Origin: Verrucomicrobiaceae bacterium
GTDB lineage: Bacteria; Verrucomicrobiota; Verrucomicrobiia; Chthoniobacterales; Chthoniobacteraceae
Length of the DNA stretch: 47,558 bases
Reading direction: 5' to 3'
Assembly (NCBI GenBank): GCA_005791535.1
Contig: SXWH01000183.1
Location: 1-47,558 of the forward strand
The notes under the pieces were generated by a model. It was not told the origin of the DNA. It searched no databases and saw nothing but the letters and a program-made list of their open reading frames with translations. The position numbers were made by a program, and so were the translations under genes. Below are positions 34,620 to 42,508 of this stretch, in pieces (position 1 is the stretch's first letter; each line of letters begins with the position of its first letter).

Positions 34620-35934
34620 GTGCGATGGATTTTTGCGCACCCTTGCGCGATGCGCGGATGGCGTGCTATGCCTGCGGGCCTTGCGTTACCTCAAAGCATC
34701 CATCATCTGCGGCGTCATCGCCTTTCTCGTCTCGTCCGGGCTGTTCGGGCTGGGTGCATTCCGGGTGGCGGATGCGCGGCTCGCGGCGTTTGTCGGTGAA
34801 TCGTCGCCGCCGGAAATCGGGAAGGCGTTCCAGTATTTCCTGATGCTCGTGGGGGCGTTCGGGATCGCGTGGACGACGATCGATATCAGCCGCTTTCCGC
34901 TGAAATGCGCGGTGGCTTTCGTGGCGGTGGCGGAGTGTCTCATCGCGGTGTGGGTCGCGGCGATGTTCGATGTGTATTTCAGCCCGTTTGCGACGATCAC
35001 GGCGATGGTCGCGGCGTTTCTGTGCGGGTTGATTTACTCAAACACGGCGGCGGGACGGCGGAAGCAGGTGCTGCAGCAACTCATCGGCGAACGAGTTTCG
35101 CCGGCGACGTTCCCCGCGCTGCTGGATTGCGATGTGCCGCTGAAGTTTGAGGGCGAAGTGCGGGAGGCGACGGTGGTGATTTGCGAGGTTTTCAATCACG
35201 GCGAACTGATGCGCGAAATGCGCGTGGCGGACTATGTGGCGATGACGAATTCCTTTCTGCGGAACTCCGCGGATTTCCTCATCGCGCGGGGCGGCTACCT
35301 CGATGAGTGCGACGGTGAAAGCCTGCGCGTGGTCTTCGGCGCGCCGCTGCCGGATTCGACCCATGCGACCCGGGCGTGCAGCGCGGCGCTGGACCTCGCC
35401 GAGCACCTCGATGCGGTGAATCGCGAGTGCAAGGAAGTCTGGGGACACACGTTCGATTTCCGGATCGGGATCAATTCCGGCGAAATGGTCGTGGCCGCGT
35501 ACGGGGCGCGGCAGCTCGGGACGTTCAGCGTGGCGGGTGAACCGGTGGAATTCGCGCGGCGGCTGTGCACGGCGAACACGATTTACGGCTCGCGCATCCT
35601 CATCGGCGCACCCGCTTACAATGCGGCGGAGGGCACGGTAGAGGTTCGACCGATGGAGATGATTCAACGTTCCTCGGACGGCATGCAAAAGGAGGAAGTT
35701 TACGAACTGCTCGGCCGCGCCGGCGCTTTGCGCGAGCCCGATCAGCTACGCCGCGATCATTTCTGGAAAGGAATTGTCCACTTTCGCAGCCACCAATTTC
35801 CCGAAGCGCTGGCTGAGTTTCAAAAGGCGATCGAAGCCGCCGGCCCGGACGGTCCGAGCCAGTTTTACATCGCGCGGATTGCGGACATTCACACCGGAAA
35901 CGCCCCGCTCGACTGGGGCGGCCCGAAGCAATGA
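34600..35934 (+). CDS. membrane-bound adenylate/guanylate cyclase-like protein, altered active site
   Basis: Longest reading 444 residues; the first about 27 are Cys/Arg-rich and doubtful, and a TTG at 34681 (LRYLKASIICGVIAF) or a GTG at 34663 may be the true start. Several membrane helices span about residues 30-150. A class III cyclase domain follows (about 185-370) with GGYLDECDGESLRVVFGAP, FRIGINSGEMVV and SVAGEPVEFARRL. Compared with the family pattern, the two metal-binding Asp appear as Glu (VICEV near 195; DGES near 240) and the catalytic Asn of the VN-x-A-x-R motif appears as Glu (VEFARR), so it may not make cAMP. A TPR-like helical pair follows (about 395-425). The stop overlaps recR by 4 bases. 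Confidence 0.82.
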   Translation: MRCTAGRCDGFLRTLARCADGVLCLRALRYLKASIICGVIAFLVSSGLFGLGAFRVADARLAAFVGESSPPEIGKAFQYFLMLVGAFGIAWTTIDISRFPLKCAVAFVAVAECLIAVWVAAMFDVYFSPFATITAMVAAFLCGLIYSNTAAGRRKQVLQQLIGERVSPATFPALLDCDVPLKFEGEVREATVVICEVFNHGELMREMRVADYVAMTNSFLRNSADFLIARGGYLDECDGESLRVVFGAPLPDSTHATRACSAALDLAEHLDAVNRECKEVWGHTFDFRIGINSGEMVVAAYGARQLGTFSVAGEPVEFARRLCTANTIYGSRILIGAPAYNAAEGTVEVRPMEMIQRSSDGMQKEEVYELLGRAGALREPDQLRRDHFWKGIVHFRSHQFPEALAEFQKAIEAAGPDGPSQFYIARIADIHTGNAPLDWGGPKQ

Positions 35935-36536
35935 AGCAGACCAATTATCCACTGCCGATTCGCGTGCTCGTGGGAGAACTCAAACGCCTCCCGGGAATCG
36001 GTCCGCGCAGCGCAGAACGCATCGCGCTCTGGATGGTGCAAAGCCGCGATGCCCGTGCAGGTGACGTCGCCGCCGCGATCCAGACGGTGAACGAGCGCAT
36101 CAATCCCTGCAAATGCTGCGGCTTTTTCACGGAGACCGAGCTGTGCGAGTTTTGCGCCGATACGAGCCGCGACGCTGCGATCCTTTGCGTGGTGGAGCAG
36201 CCGACAGACGTGCTTCCCCTGGAGCGCACCGGGCGATTCCGCGGACGTTACCACGCGATCGGCGGCCGCATTTCCCCGCTCGATCACATCGGTCCCGAGC
36301 ATCTGCGAATTGGCGAATTGCTCAACCGCGTGCGCGACGAGAAGCCTCAGGAAATCATCCTCGCACTCGGCTCCGACGTGGAAGGCGAGGCCACGGCGAA
36401 TTACATCGCGGTATTGCTGCGCGAGTTTGGAGTGGGCGTGACGCGACTCGCCCAGGGCCTGCCCGCAGGCGGTGGTCTGGAGCACGCGGATGAACTGACA
36501 CTGAGCCGCGCGCTGTCGGGACGGACGAGGATTTAA
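35931..36536 (+). CDS. recR: recombination mediator RecR
   Basis: Works with RecF/RecO in loading RecA at gaps. The 201-residue length is standard. An HhH motif (LKRLPGIGPRSAERIALWM) comes first, then the C4 zinc finger (CKCCGFFTETELCEFC, about residues 59-74), then a Toprim domain (ILCVVEQPTDVLPLERTG, ILALGSDVEGEATANYI) and the C-terminal TRLAQGLPAGGGLEHADELT. The ATG overlaps the stop of the cyclase-like gene (ATGA at 35931-35934), indicating translational coupling with an otherwise unrelated gene. Confidence 0.97.
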   Translation: MKQTNYPLPIRVLVGELKRLPGIGPRSAERIALWMVQSRDARAGDVAAAIQTVNERINPCKCCGFFTETELCEFCADTSRDAAILCVVEQPTDVLPLERTGRFRGRYHAIGGRISPLDHIGPEHLRIGELLNRVRDEKPQEIILALGSDVEGEATANYIAVLLREFGVGVTRLAQGLPAGGGLEHADELTLSRALSGRTRI

Positions 36537-36599
36537 CCGCGCCTCCGGAGCCATTCCCCTTGCCCGCTCCGTAACCGACGCGCTACAACCCCCGCCGCT

Positions 36600-37415
36600 T
36601 TGACCACACCTGAAACACTCGTAGTAATCGCCGGAAACGGCACCTATCCGTTTGCGATGGTTCGCGGCGCCCGCAAGGCAGGCGTGAAGCGCGTGGTGGC
36701 GGTCGCATTTTCCGGCGAGACGAATGAGGCGCTGGCAAACGAGGTGGACGAGATCGCGTGGATTCGCGTCGGACAACTCGGGAAGATGCTCGCGTTTATT
36801 GAGAAGATCGGCGCTCAGCGCGGAGTGATGGCGGGGCAAATCGCGCCGAAGAATCTCTTCGACCTGCGCCCGGATTTCAAAACGCTCTTCCTGCTCGCAA
36901 AGCTCAAGCGCCGGAATGCTGAAACGATATTCGCAGCAATCGGCGAGGAGATGGAAAAGATCCGCTGTCCGCTCATCGATGCGACGACGTTCATGGACGA
37001 GCACATTTCCGGCGACGGCAATGTGGCCGGACCAAAAGTCAAGCCACGCACGGAGGATGACCTGCATTACGGATATCAAATTGCGAAGGAAGTAAGCCGC
37101 CTCGACATTGGACAAACCGTGCTCGTGAAAAACGGCACTGTGCTCGCGGTCGAGGGCTTCGAGGGGACAAACGAGTGCATCAAGCGCGGTGGCGCACTCG
37201 GGCGAGGCGACGCGGTGATGGTGAAGGTTTCGAAACCAGGGCAGGATTTACGTTTTGATGTTCCGGTGATTGGACCGGTGACGCTGGAATCGTGCGCGTC
37301 AGCGGGAGTCCGAGTAATCGGAATCGAAGCGGGCAAAACCATCATCCTCGAACGGGAACGCGTGAATGCACTCGCCGCGGAACTCAAAATATCGATCTTC
37401 GGACTCAAAGCATGA
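36600..37415 (+). CDS. lpxI: UDP-2,3-diacylglucosamine pyrophosphatase LpxI
   Basis: Hydrolyses UDP-2,3-diacylglucosamine to lipid X and UMP in lipid A synthesis, the alternative to LpxH. The 271 residues cover the family: an N-terminal Rossmann-like part (LVVIAGNGTYPFAMVRGARK), a GVMAGQIAPKNLFDLRPDFK segment and the catalytic C-terminal DUF1009 part (GQTVLVKNGTVLAVEGFEGT, then IKRGGALGRGDAVMVK). The start is a TTG at 36600; no ATG exists upstream of the GNG loop, so this start is needed for an intact N-terminus. It forms an operon with the oxidoreductase and lpxB through ATGA overlaps. Confidence 0.92.
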   Translation: MTTPETLVVIAGNGTYPFAMVRGARKAGVKRVVAVAFSGETNEALANEVDEIAWIRVGQLGKMLAFIEKIGAQRGVMAGQIAPKNLFDLRPDFKTLFLLAKLKRRNAETIFAAIGEEMEKIRCPLIDATTFMDEHISGDGNVAGPKVKPRTEDDLHYGYQIAKEVSRLDIGQTVLVKNGTVLAVEGFEGTNECIKRGGALGRGDAVMVKVSKPGQDLRFDVPVIGPVTLESCASAGVRVIGIEAGKTIILERERVNALAAELKISIFGLKA

Positions 37416-38428
37416 CGGATTCAGCGCAGACAATACGCCTCGGTGTCGTGGGCACGGGAAGCATGGGAAAGAACCACGCACGAATCTTCAGCGAGATGCC
37501 GAACGCGAAGTTCACCGCGATTCTCGATTCGCGCGAGGAGACAGCGCGGGAAATGTCGGGCAAATACGGCGCGCAACCGTTCAGCGACCTCGGCAGCTTC
37601 GCCGACGCAGTGGACGCGGTAACGATCGCCACTCCGACGGTGACTCATTTTGAAATCGCGAAAGCGCTGTTGGAGCGCGGCAAACACGTACTCGTGGAGA
37701 AGCCATTTACCGAGACGCCGGAGCAGGCACGCGAGCTGTGCGCGATTGCGCAGGAACGGAAGCTGGTGCTTCAGGTTGGGCACATCGAGCGCTTCAACCC
37801 CGTCATGTCGGCACTCGAAGGCCGGCTCACCGCGCCGCGTTTTATCGAAGCGACCCGCCTTTCGCCGTATCCCGGGCGCAGTCTCGATGTGGGCGTGGTG
37901 CTCGATGTGATGATTCACGATTTGGAAATCATCCTTCACCTCGTCCGTTCCGCGTGGGTGCAAGTGGATGCCGTCGGCGTCGCCATTTTGAGCAAACGCG
38001 AGGACATCGCGAACGTGCGCATCCGCTTTGAGAACGGCTGCGTCGCGAACATCACCGCGAGCCGGATCAGTCAGGAGAAGGTGCGGAAAATCCGGGTCTT
38101 CCAACCAGACGCGTACCTCTCGCTCGATTACCAGAAGCAGGATGGCTACTTGCTGCGCGTCGCTCGCGAAGGCGAGAAGGAGAGCACTTTCATCGGCAAG
38201 CTGCTCGGCGTGGCGGCGGGAAGCACCATCGTAACTGAGTTCGCCGGGAAGCGAATCGTCCGTGAGCCCGTCCCGATCGAGAAGGACGAACCGCTGAAGC
38301 GCGAACTCGTGAGCTTCGTGGAGTGTGCGCGGGCCGGTGCGCAGCCAAAGGTCACCGGTTACCAAGCCACTGCCGCGCTCGAACTCGCGCTCGAGATCAC
38401 ACGCAAAATCGAGGACGCGCAGTCATGA
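37412..38428 (+). CDS. Gfo/Idh/MocA family oxidoreductase in the lipid A operon
   Basis: A 338-residue NAD(P)-dependent sugar oxidoreductase. The N-terminal Rossmann motif is LGVVGTGSMGKNHARIF, followed by DAVTIATPTVTHFEIAK and the catalytic-lysine segment GKHVLVEKPFTETPEQA. The C-terminal domain begins LQVGHIERFNPVM and contains GVVLDVMIHDLEIILHLV, typical of the group acting on UDP-amino sugars. Both ends overlap by ATGA: the start with lpxI (37412-37415) and the stop with lpxB (38425-38428). Because it is embedded between two lipid A enzymes, a role in modifying the glucosamine of lipid A precursors, as known for GnnA, is plausible, but no GnnB-type transaminase lies in the window. Confidence 0.88.
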   Translation: MTDSAQTIRLGVVGTGSMGKNHARIFSEMPNAKFTAILDSREETAREMSGKYGAQPFSDLGSFADAVDAVTIATPTVTHFEIAKALLERGKHVLVEKPFTETPEQARELCAIAQERKLVLQVGHIERFNPVMSALEGRLTAPRFIEATRLSPYPGRSLDVGVVLDVMIHDLEIILHLVRSAWVQVDAVGVAILSKREDIANVRIRFENGCVANITASRISQEKVRKIRVFQPDAYLSLDYQKQDGYLLRVAREGEKESTFIGKLLGVAAGSTIVTEFAGKRIVREPVPIEKDEPLKRELVSFVECARAGAQPKVTGYQATAALELALEITRKIEDAQS

Positions 38429-39552
38429 GGATTTACGTCGTCGCCGGCGAAGCGAGTGGCGATTCGCGGGGCGTGGAATTGATGCGTTCCATCCGCGAAC
38501 GTGCACCCGATGTCGAGTTTCTCGGCGCCGGTGGAAAGGCGATGCGGGAGTTCGCCGGGCCGCATATTTTCGACTGGGCGGATGAAGCCGTGGTCGGCCT
38601 TTGGGACGTCCTCAAAAAATACGGCTACTTCAAATCGCAGCTCAACCGGATGCTCGCAGAAATCGTGAAAGAGAAGCCCGACGCGCTCATCACGATCGAC
38701 TACCCGGGCTTCAATCTCCGACTCGCGAAGGCCGCGAAGGCCGCGCTTCCGAAGCTGCGCTGCATCCAGTATATCTCGCCGCAGGTGTGGGCTTGGAAGC
38801 AGGACCGCATCCCAAAAATGGCGAAGTATCTCGACCTGATGCTGTGCCTCTTCCCCTTCGAAGTGCCGATGTATGAAGGCCTAGGGCTGAAGGCGATTTG
38901 CACGGGACATCCGTTGCTCGACACACTCGCCGAAGAAACAGCCAACGAAGTGCCCGAGCGGGACCCAAATCTCATCGCGCTTCTGCCGGGAAGTCGCAGC
39001 AAGGAAGTGCGCCGCATTTTTCCCGTGATGCTCGACGCCGCCGTACACCTCCGCAGTTCACGGCAGCGGATGCGTTTCACAGCAGCAGCCGCCAGTGAAC
39101 CACTGCGTGAGCAAATGCTGGATATCATGCGTCGGCGCGGAAAGGACGACAGCTTTTGTCCGGTTACCGTCGGCAATGCGCACACTCTGATGCGGACCGC
39201 CGGCGCGGGAATGGTGTGCAGCGGAACTGCGACTCTCGAGGCGACGTATTTCCGGCTGCCAATGGTCATTTTGTATAAGACCGCTTGGCTCACCTACGCC
39301 GTCGGCAAACGCGTGGTAAAGATTCCGTTCATCGGCCTGCCAAACGTGCTCGCGAATGCGATGATCGCGCCCGAGTTCATTCAGGACGCTGCGGAACCGC
39401 ACCACATCGCCAACGAACTGCTCCAGCTTTCCGAGCATCAGGGAACGCGTTCAATGCAGCAGGCAGCCTACGAAAAAGTGATCGCCAGCCTCGGCGATCG
39501 CGGAGCCGCAGATCGGGCCGCGACCGCAGTGCTCGAGTTGCTTCGCGGATAG
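38425..39552 (+). CDS. lpxB: lipid-A-disaccharide synthase LpxB
   Basis: Glycosyltransferase that joins UDP-2,3-diacylglucosamine and lipid X into the lipid A disaccharide at the inner membrane. The 375 residues carry the family motifs: MRIYVVAGEASGDSRGVELM at the start, FLGAGGKAM, TIDYPGFNLRLA, CIQYISPQVWAWKQDRIPKM, CTGHPLLDTLAE, IALLPGSRSKEVRRIFPVML and CSGTATLEATYFRLPMVILY. The start is fixed by the ATGA overlap with the oxidoreductase gene. It uses the product of the lpxI reaction, so the operon covers two consecutive steps. The gene converges with the quinone oxidoreductase, 5 bases apart. Confidence 0.97.
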   Translation: MRIYVVAGEASGDSRGVELMRSIRERAPDVEFLGAGGKAMREFAGPHIFDWADEAVVGLWDVLKKYGYFKSQLNRMLAEIVKEKPDALITIDYPGFNLRLAKAAKAALPKLRCIQYISPQVWAWKQDRIPKMAKYLDLMLCLFPFEVPMYEGLGLKAICTGHPLLDTLAEETANEVPERDPNLIALLPGSRSKEVRRIFPVMLDAAVHLRSSRQRMRFTAAAASEPLREQMLDIMRRRGKDDSFCPVTVGNAHTLMRTAGAGMVCSGTATLEATYFRLPMVILYKTAWLTYAVGKRVVKIPFIGLPNVLANAMIAPEFIQDAAEPHHIANELLQLSEHQGTRSMQQAAYEKVIASLGDRGAADRAATAVLELLRG

Positions 39553-39557
39553 GCTGC

Positions 39558-40532
39558 CTACGTCGTGCGGCAGGTAATAACCACCTTCCCTCGGTGTCCA
39601 GGCGCCATCACGGCCGCATGCGCAGCAGACGCTTCGGCGAGCGGGAAATCCGCACCGACCACCGGTGTGAGCGCGCCGCTTTCCAGACCGCCTTGGACCG
39701 CGGCGACCGCTTCCCGGATTTCCGCAGGCGTCGCGTTGAACAGCATCAGACCGCGGACATCGCATTCACGCTGCATAAAGATGCGTGGGCTCACTTCCAC
39801 ATTTCCCCGGGAACCCACGATGACGATGCACCCGCCGCGAGCAACGTGATTGAGATCGTTGGGAAGGTTCACGTTTGCGAGCATCTCAATGATCAGATCC
39901 ACGCCGTGGCCGTGGGTCCATTCACGCAGCGGCTCAAGGTATCCCTCCTTCGTGTGATCGAGAACGTGCGCGGCTCCGTGGGCTTCCAGTTCAGCCCGAC
40001 CAGCCGCTGTGCCACCGGTCGCAAAAACCCGCATTCCGGCCGCCCGCGCGAACTGGACCGCCGCGAGGCCGACGCCACCGGTCGCGCCGTGAATGAGCAC
40101 GGTTTTCCCCGGCTTCCCGTTTCCACGCTGAAAGAGAGCGCGATAGGCAGTCGCGTATGCGACGCCAATGGACGCGCCCTGTTGAAAAGTAAGCCGGTCC
40201 GGAAGCCGGTGAACCTGCGACGGCGCGCAAAGCGTCATCTCCGCATAAGCCCCGCCAAGGTTGCCACTGAGCCAGACGCGATCCCCGACGTTCAGTGCGC
40301 AAGAACCTGTGCACTCGATTCCCCGAATGATGCCCGCCGCGTCCAGGCCGGGCGTGTATGGGAGGTCCGGCAGGCGCGCATAGACGCCGCTGCGGATGTA
40401 CGTATCCACGGGATTCACACCCGCGGCCATGACTTCGACGAGGATTTGATCCATCGCCGGGACTGGATCGGGGACATCCGCAAGTTTCAACACTTCGGGC
40501 TCTCCAAACGAACTGACGCGAATTGCTTTCAT
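39558..40532 (-). CDS. NADPH:quinone oxidoreductase-type MDR dehydrogenase
   Basis: A 324-residue member of the medium-chain dehydrogenase/reductase superfamily, quinone-reductase branch. It has the N-terminal GroES-like fold (MKAIRVSSFGEPEVLKLADV, AAGVNPVDTYIRSG, YTPGLDAAGI) and a cofactor-binding domain with VLIHGATGGVGLAAVQFARA. No structural zinc cysteine cluster is seen, which supports the quinone-reductase branch rather than alcohol dehydrogenase. It probably reduces quinones or enones with NADPH in the cytoplasm. It starts 6 bases after the stop of the upstream methyltransferase gene, so both are likely on one transcript. Confidence 0.9.
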   Translation of the reverse strand: MKAIRVSSFGEPEVLKLADVPDPVPAMDQILVEVMAAGVNPVDTYIRSGVYARLPDLPYTPGLDAAGIIRGIECTGSCALNVGDRVWLSGNLGGAYAEMTLCAPSQVHRLPDRLTFQQGASIGVAYATAYRALFQRGNGKPGKTVLIHGATGGVGLAAVQFARAAGMRVFATGGTAAGRAELEAHGAAHVLDHTKEGYLEPLREWTHGHGVDLIIEMLANVNLPNDLNHVARGGCIVIVGSRGNVEVSPRIFMQRECDVRGLMLFNATPAEIREAVAAVQGGLESGALTPVVGADFPLAEASAAHAAVMAPGHRGKVVITCRTT

Positions 40533-40538
40533 GGCTGG

Positions 40539-41261
40539 TTACTTCTTGCGGAAAATAATGATGTGCTGCTGCGGAAGCTCCCTCCGCGTCTGGACGAATT
40601 CCATCTCCGGGTGGATTGCCATCTCTTTTTTCACCTGCGCCTCGCTCATTTTATGGACCTCCTTGATTGGCACATTCGGGTCCTCTGCGCGGTATTCCAC
40701 GAAGACGATGCGTCCGCCCTTTTTCAGCCCGGCGATCATCTTTCGAATCATCTCGTACGGAAACTCGAACTCGTGATAGACGTCGATCATGATCATCAGG
40801 TCGCAACTCTCCGGTTCGAGCTTCGGATCGGCCTCGGCACCGAGAACGGACTTCACGTTTTTGATCTGTTTCAGCCGCAGTTTGCGCTGCATCAAATCGA
40901 GCATCTCCTGCTGGATGTCGACGCCGTAAACCACGCCGCCCGGCTCGATTTTCCGAGCCATCCGCTCGGCGAAATATCCGGTCCCGCAGCCGATGTCCGC
41001 TACATTTTCCCCGGGTTTGAGATTCAGAGCTTCCAGCAGCAGGTCGGTGCGCTCCTCCTGCTCCCGCTCGGGACGCTCCAGCCATCCCGCCGCCTGGTGC
41101 CCCATGACGTGCGCAATTTCGCGCCCCATGAAAAATTTTCCGATCCCGTTCCGGCCATGCACCTCACGCTTTTCGTAAAGCGGATCTGGCGGACGCGGAA
41201 CTTCCTGCGCGACGGAGAAAGGGACAGCGACGAGAGCGAGTGCGGCGATGAATCGAACCAT
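40539..41261 (-). CDS. SAM-dependent methyltransferase with N-terminal export signal
   Basis: A 240-residue class I methyltransferase: motif I is VADIGCGTGYFAERMA, then GGVVYGVDIQQEMLD, and later LMIMIDVYHEFEFPYEMIR. The start at 41261 is supported by an AGAGG ribosome site; it opens a signal-peptide-like segment (MVRFIAALALVAVPFSVA), which is odd because SAM is not expected outside the cytoplasm. The segment after it (EVPRPPDPLYEKREVHGRNG, FMGREIAHVMGHQAAGWLE) is conserved-looking. The longest frame begins at 41639 but crosses the divergent neighbour and is rejected. The substrate is unknown. Confidence 0.82.
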   Translation of the reverse strand: MVRFIAALALVAVPFSVAQEVPRPPDPLYEKREVHGRNGIGKFFMGREIAHVMGHQAAGWLERPEREQEERTDLLLEALNLKPGENVADIGCGTGYFAERMARKIEPGGVVYGVDIQQEMLDLMQRKLRLKQIKNVKSVLGAEADPKLEPESCDLMIMIDVYHEFEFPYEMIRKMIAGLKKGGRIVFVEYRAEDPNVPIKEVHKMSEAQVKKEMAIHPEMEFVQTRRELPQQHIIIFRKK

Positions 41262-41387
41262 GCCTCTTTCAACACTGAAAACCGGCCCGTGGGTAGCGTA
41301 AAGTCCGCCAGGTCCGGCGGCGCAATACGTGCTTTCTTTCAGAACATTCAGTTGAACGTCTGCAACCTTGTGTTGTCTTCCTGACTT

Positions 41388-42146
41388 ATGCTCCACCGCA
41401 TCGCCGTCATTCTCATCATCGGTTTCTGGCTCGCCATGACGGGACTGCTCGTGGTCCGTGAGATGTATCCCGAAGCCACGCGGCTGAACGATATTCCCCT
41501 CGCCCACGTCGCACGCGTGATGTTCCAGCACGAGCAGTCGTCCGATTTGACCATTCGGGACAAGCAGCGCGAGGTCGGCTACTTCCACGTGCAGCCGCGC
41601 GTGAATAAGGAAACCGGCGGAAAGTACGTCGACTTTCACGGAAACCTGTCAGTGATGCTTCCGGGCGCCGGACGGCAGCGGATATCGTGGTCGGGATCCA
41701 ATGAACTCGATTCCACGCTGAGCACGAGGATTCTGCGACTGACGCTCGCAACCCACGAACCGATGCAGGACCTAAATCTAACGGTGGATGTTCCGCGAAA
41801 TATCGCTAACTACTCGCTCACCGCGCACAATATCGAACTCGAGAACGGCTCTTTCACCTTGGATAGAAAAGGCATGATCTCGCTGCTCGAACGCGCGGGA
41901 CTGCCAGTGGGATTGTTCGAGAGCATCGTTTCCAAACAGGCTTCGATGCCGGCACCGGAGGTCACTGCCCGGCAGGCGACGGTCAAAATGAACGGCGAGC
42001 AGGTATCCACATTCCTCGTGACGGCTTCAGTCGGTGGCCAGACCATCCTTGAAGGCCACGTGACCCAACTCGGGCAGTTGGTCAAAGCGCACTCCGTCAA
42101 TCTCGGATACAAGTTGATCCCCTACAATTCCAAGGAAACGGATTGA
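41388..42146 (+). CDS. single-pass membrane protein of unknown function
   Basis: A 252-residue protein with an N-terminal membrane anchor (HRIAVILIIGFWLAMTGLLVV) and a soluble, beta-rich remainder presumably on the periplasmic side. Features include KYVDFHGNLSVMLPGAGRQR, LNLTVDVPRNIANYSLTAHN and repeated amphipathic strands, reminiscent of membrane-anchored lipid- or glycan-binding domains; I recognise no family. It is divergent from the methyltransferase gene (126 bases between starts), and the next gene downstream has its own candidate promoter. No clear ribosome-binding site. Confidence 0.6.
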   Translation: MLHRIAVILIIGFWLAMTGLLVVREMYPEATRLNDIPLAHVARVMFQHEQSSDLTIRDKQREVGYFHVQPRVNKETGGKYVDFHGNLSVMLPGAGRQRISWSGSNELDSTLSTRILRLTLATHEPMQDLNLTVDVPRNIANYSLTAHNIELENGSFTLDRKGMISLLERAGLPVGLFESIVSKQASMPAPEVTARQATVKMNGEQVSTFLVTASVGGQTILEGHVTQLGQLVKAHSVNLGYKLIPYNSKETD

Positions 42147-42216
42147 AGCACACATCCGGGCACAATCGCCTCCTTAACGCACTCCACTGGCATTTTTCGT
42201 GAAGCCGACTAATCGC

Positions 42217-42244
42217 TTGGCACATATCTCCCGATTGCTAAACT
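42217..42244 (+). promoter_or_regulatory. candidate promoter of the small Cys-rich protein gene
   Basis: TTGGCA at 42217-42222 (5 of 6 to the -35 consensus) and TAAACT at 42239-42244 (4 of 6 to the -10 consensus) are separated by 16 bases. Transcription would start at about 42251, only a few bases before the ATG at 42254, so the message would be nearly leaderless, in line with the lack of a Shine-Dalgarno there. By-eye match only. Confidence 0.35.
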
Positions 42245-42253
42245 TGGCGCCCT

Positions 42254-42442
42254 ATGAACATCACTAAACTCGTTCTCGCGGGCATCTTCGCCCTCGTCAC
42301 CACCGCATCCTATGCAGAAACCTGCTGCGAAAAGGCGAAAGCCGCCGGCAAGGACTGCTCGCACCCCTGCTGCGTGAAGGCAAAGGCGGACGGCAAAGTC
42401 TGCGAGAAGTGCAACCCGCCGAAGGCGGAAGAGAAGAAGTAA
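42254..42442 (+). CDS. tiny exported Cys-rich protein with internal duplication
   Basis: A 62-residue protein with a signal peptide (MNITKLVLAGIFALVTTASYA) leaving a mature peptide of about 41 residues. The mature part holds seven cysteines (24, 25, 35, 39, 40, 50, 53) in two imperfect repeats of about 15 residues, each CC-x-KAKA-x-GK-x-C; the second adds a C-x2-C ending. The C-terminus is Lys/Glu-rich. The layout suggests metal binding or disulfide bonding in the periplasm; no function is established. A strong terminator follows immediately, and a candidate promoter lies just upstream, so it looks monocistronic and possibly well expressed. Confidence 0.75.
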   Translation: MNITKLVLAGIFALVTTASYAETCCEKAKAAGKDCSHPCCVKAKADGKVCEKCNPPKAEEKK

Positions 42443-42461
42443 TCGTTCTTCAATAATCACG

Positions 42462-42500
42462 AACAGGCCGGCCTCTTCAAAGGGGCCGGCCTGTTTGTTT
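42462..42500 (+). terminator. strong rho-independent terminator
   Basis: A perfect 12-base-pair stem, AACAGGCCGGCC (42462-42473) with GGCCGGCCTGTT (42484-42495), 10-base loop, is followed by TGTTTTT. It lies 20 bases past the stop of the small Cys-rich gene and ends its transcript. It sits 9 bases before the stop of the convergent methyltransferase gene, so it may also separate the two transcripts. Confidence 0.92.
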
Positions 42501-42508
42501 TTAAGCGC

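Noticed and set aside
39285-41384. 699-codon plus-strand frame crossing lpxB, the oxidoreductase and the methyltransferase
   Set aside because: It spans three well-supported genes and an intergenic region and has no recognisable domain.
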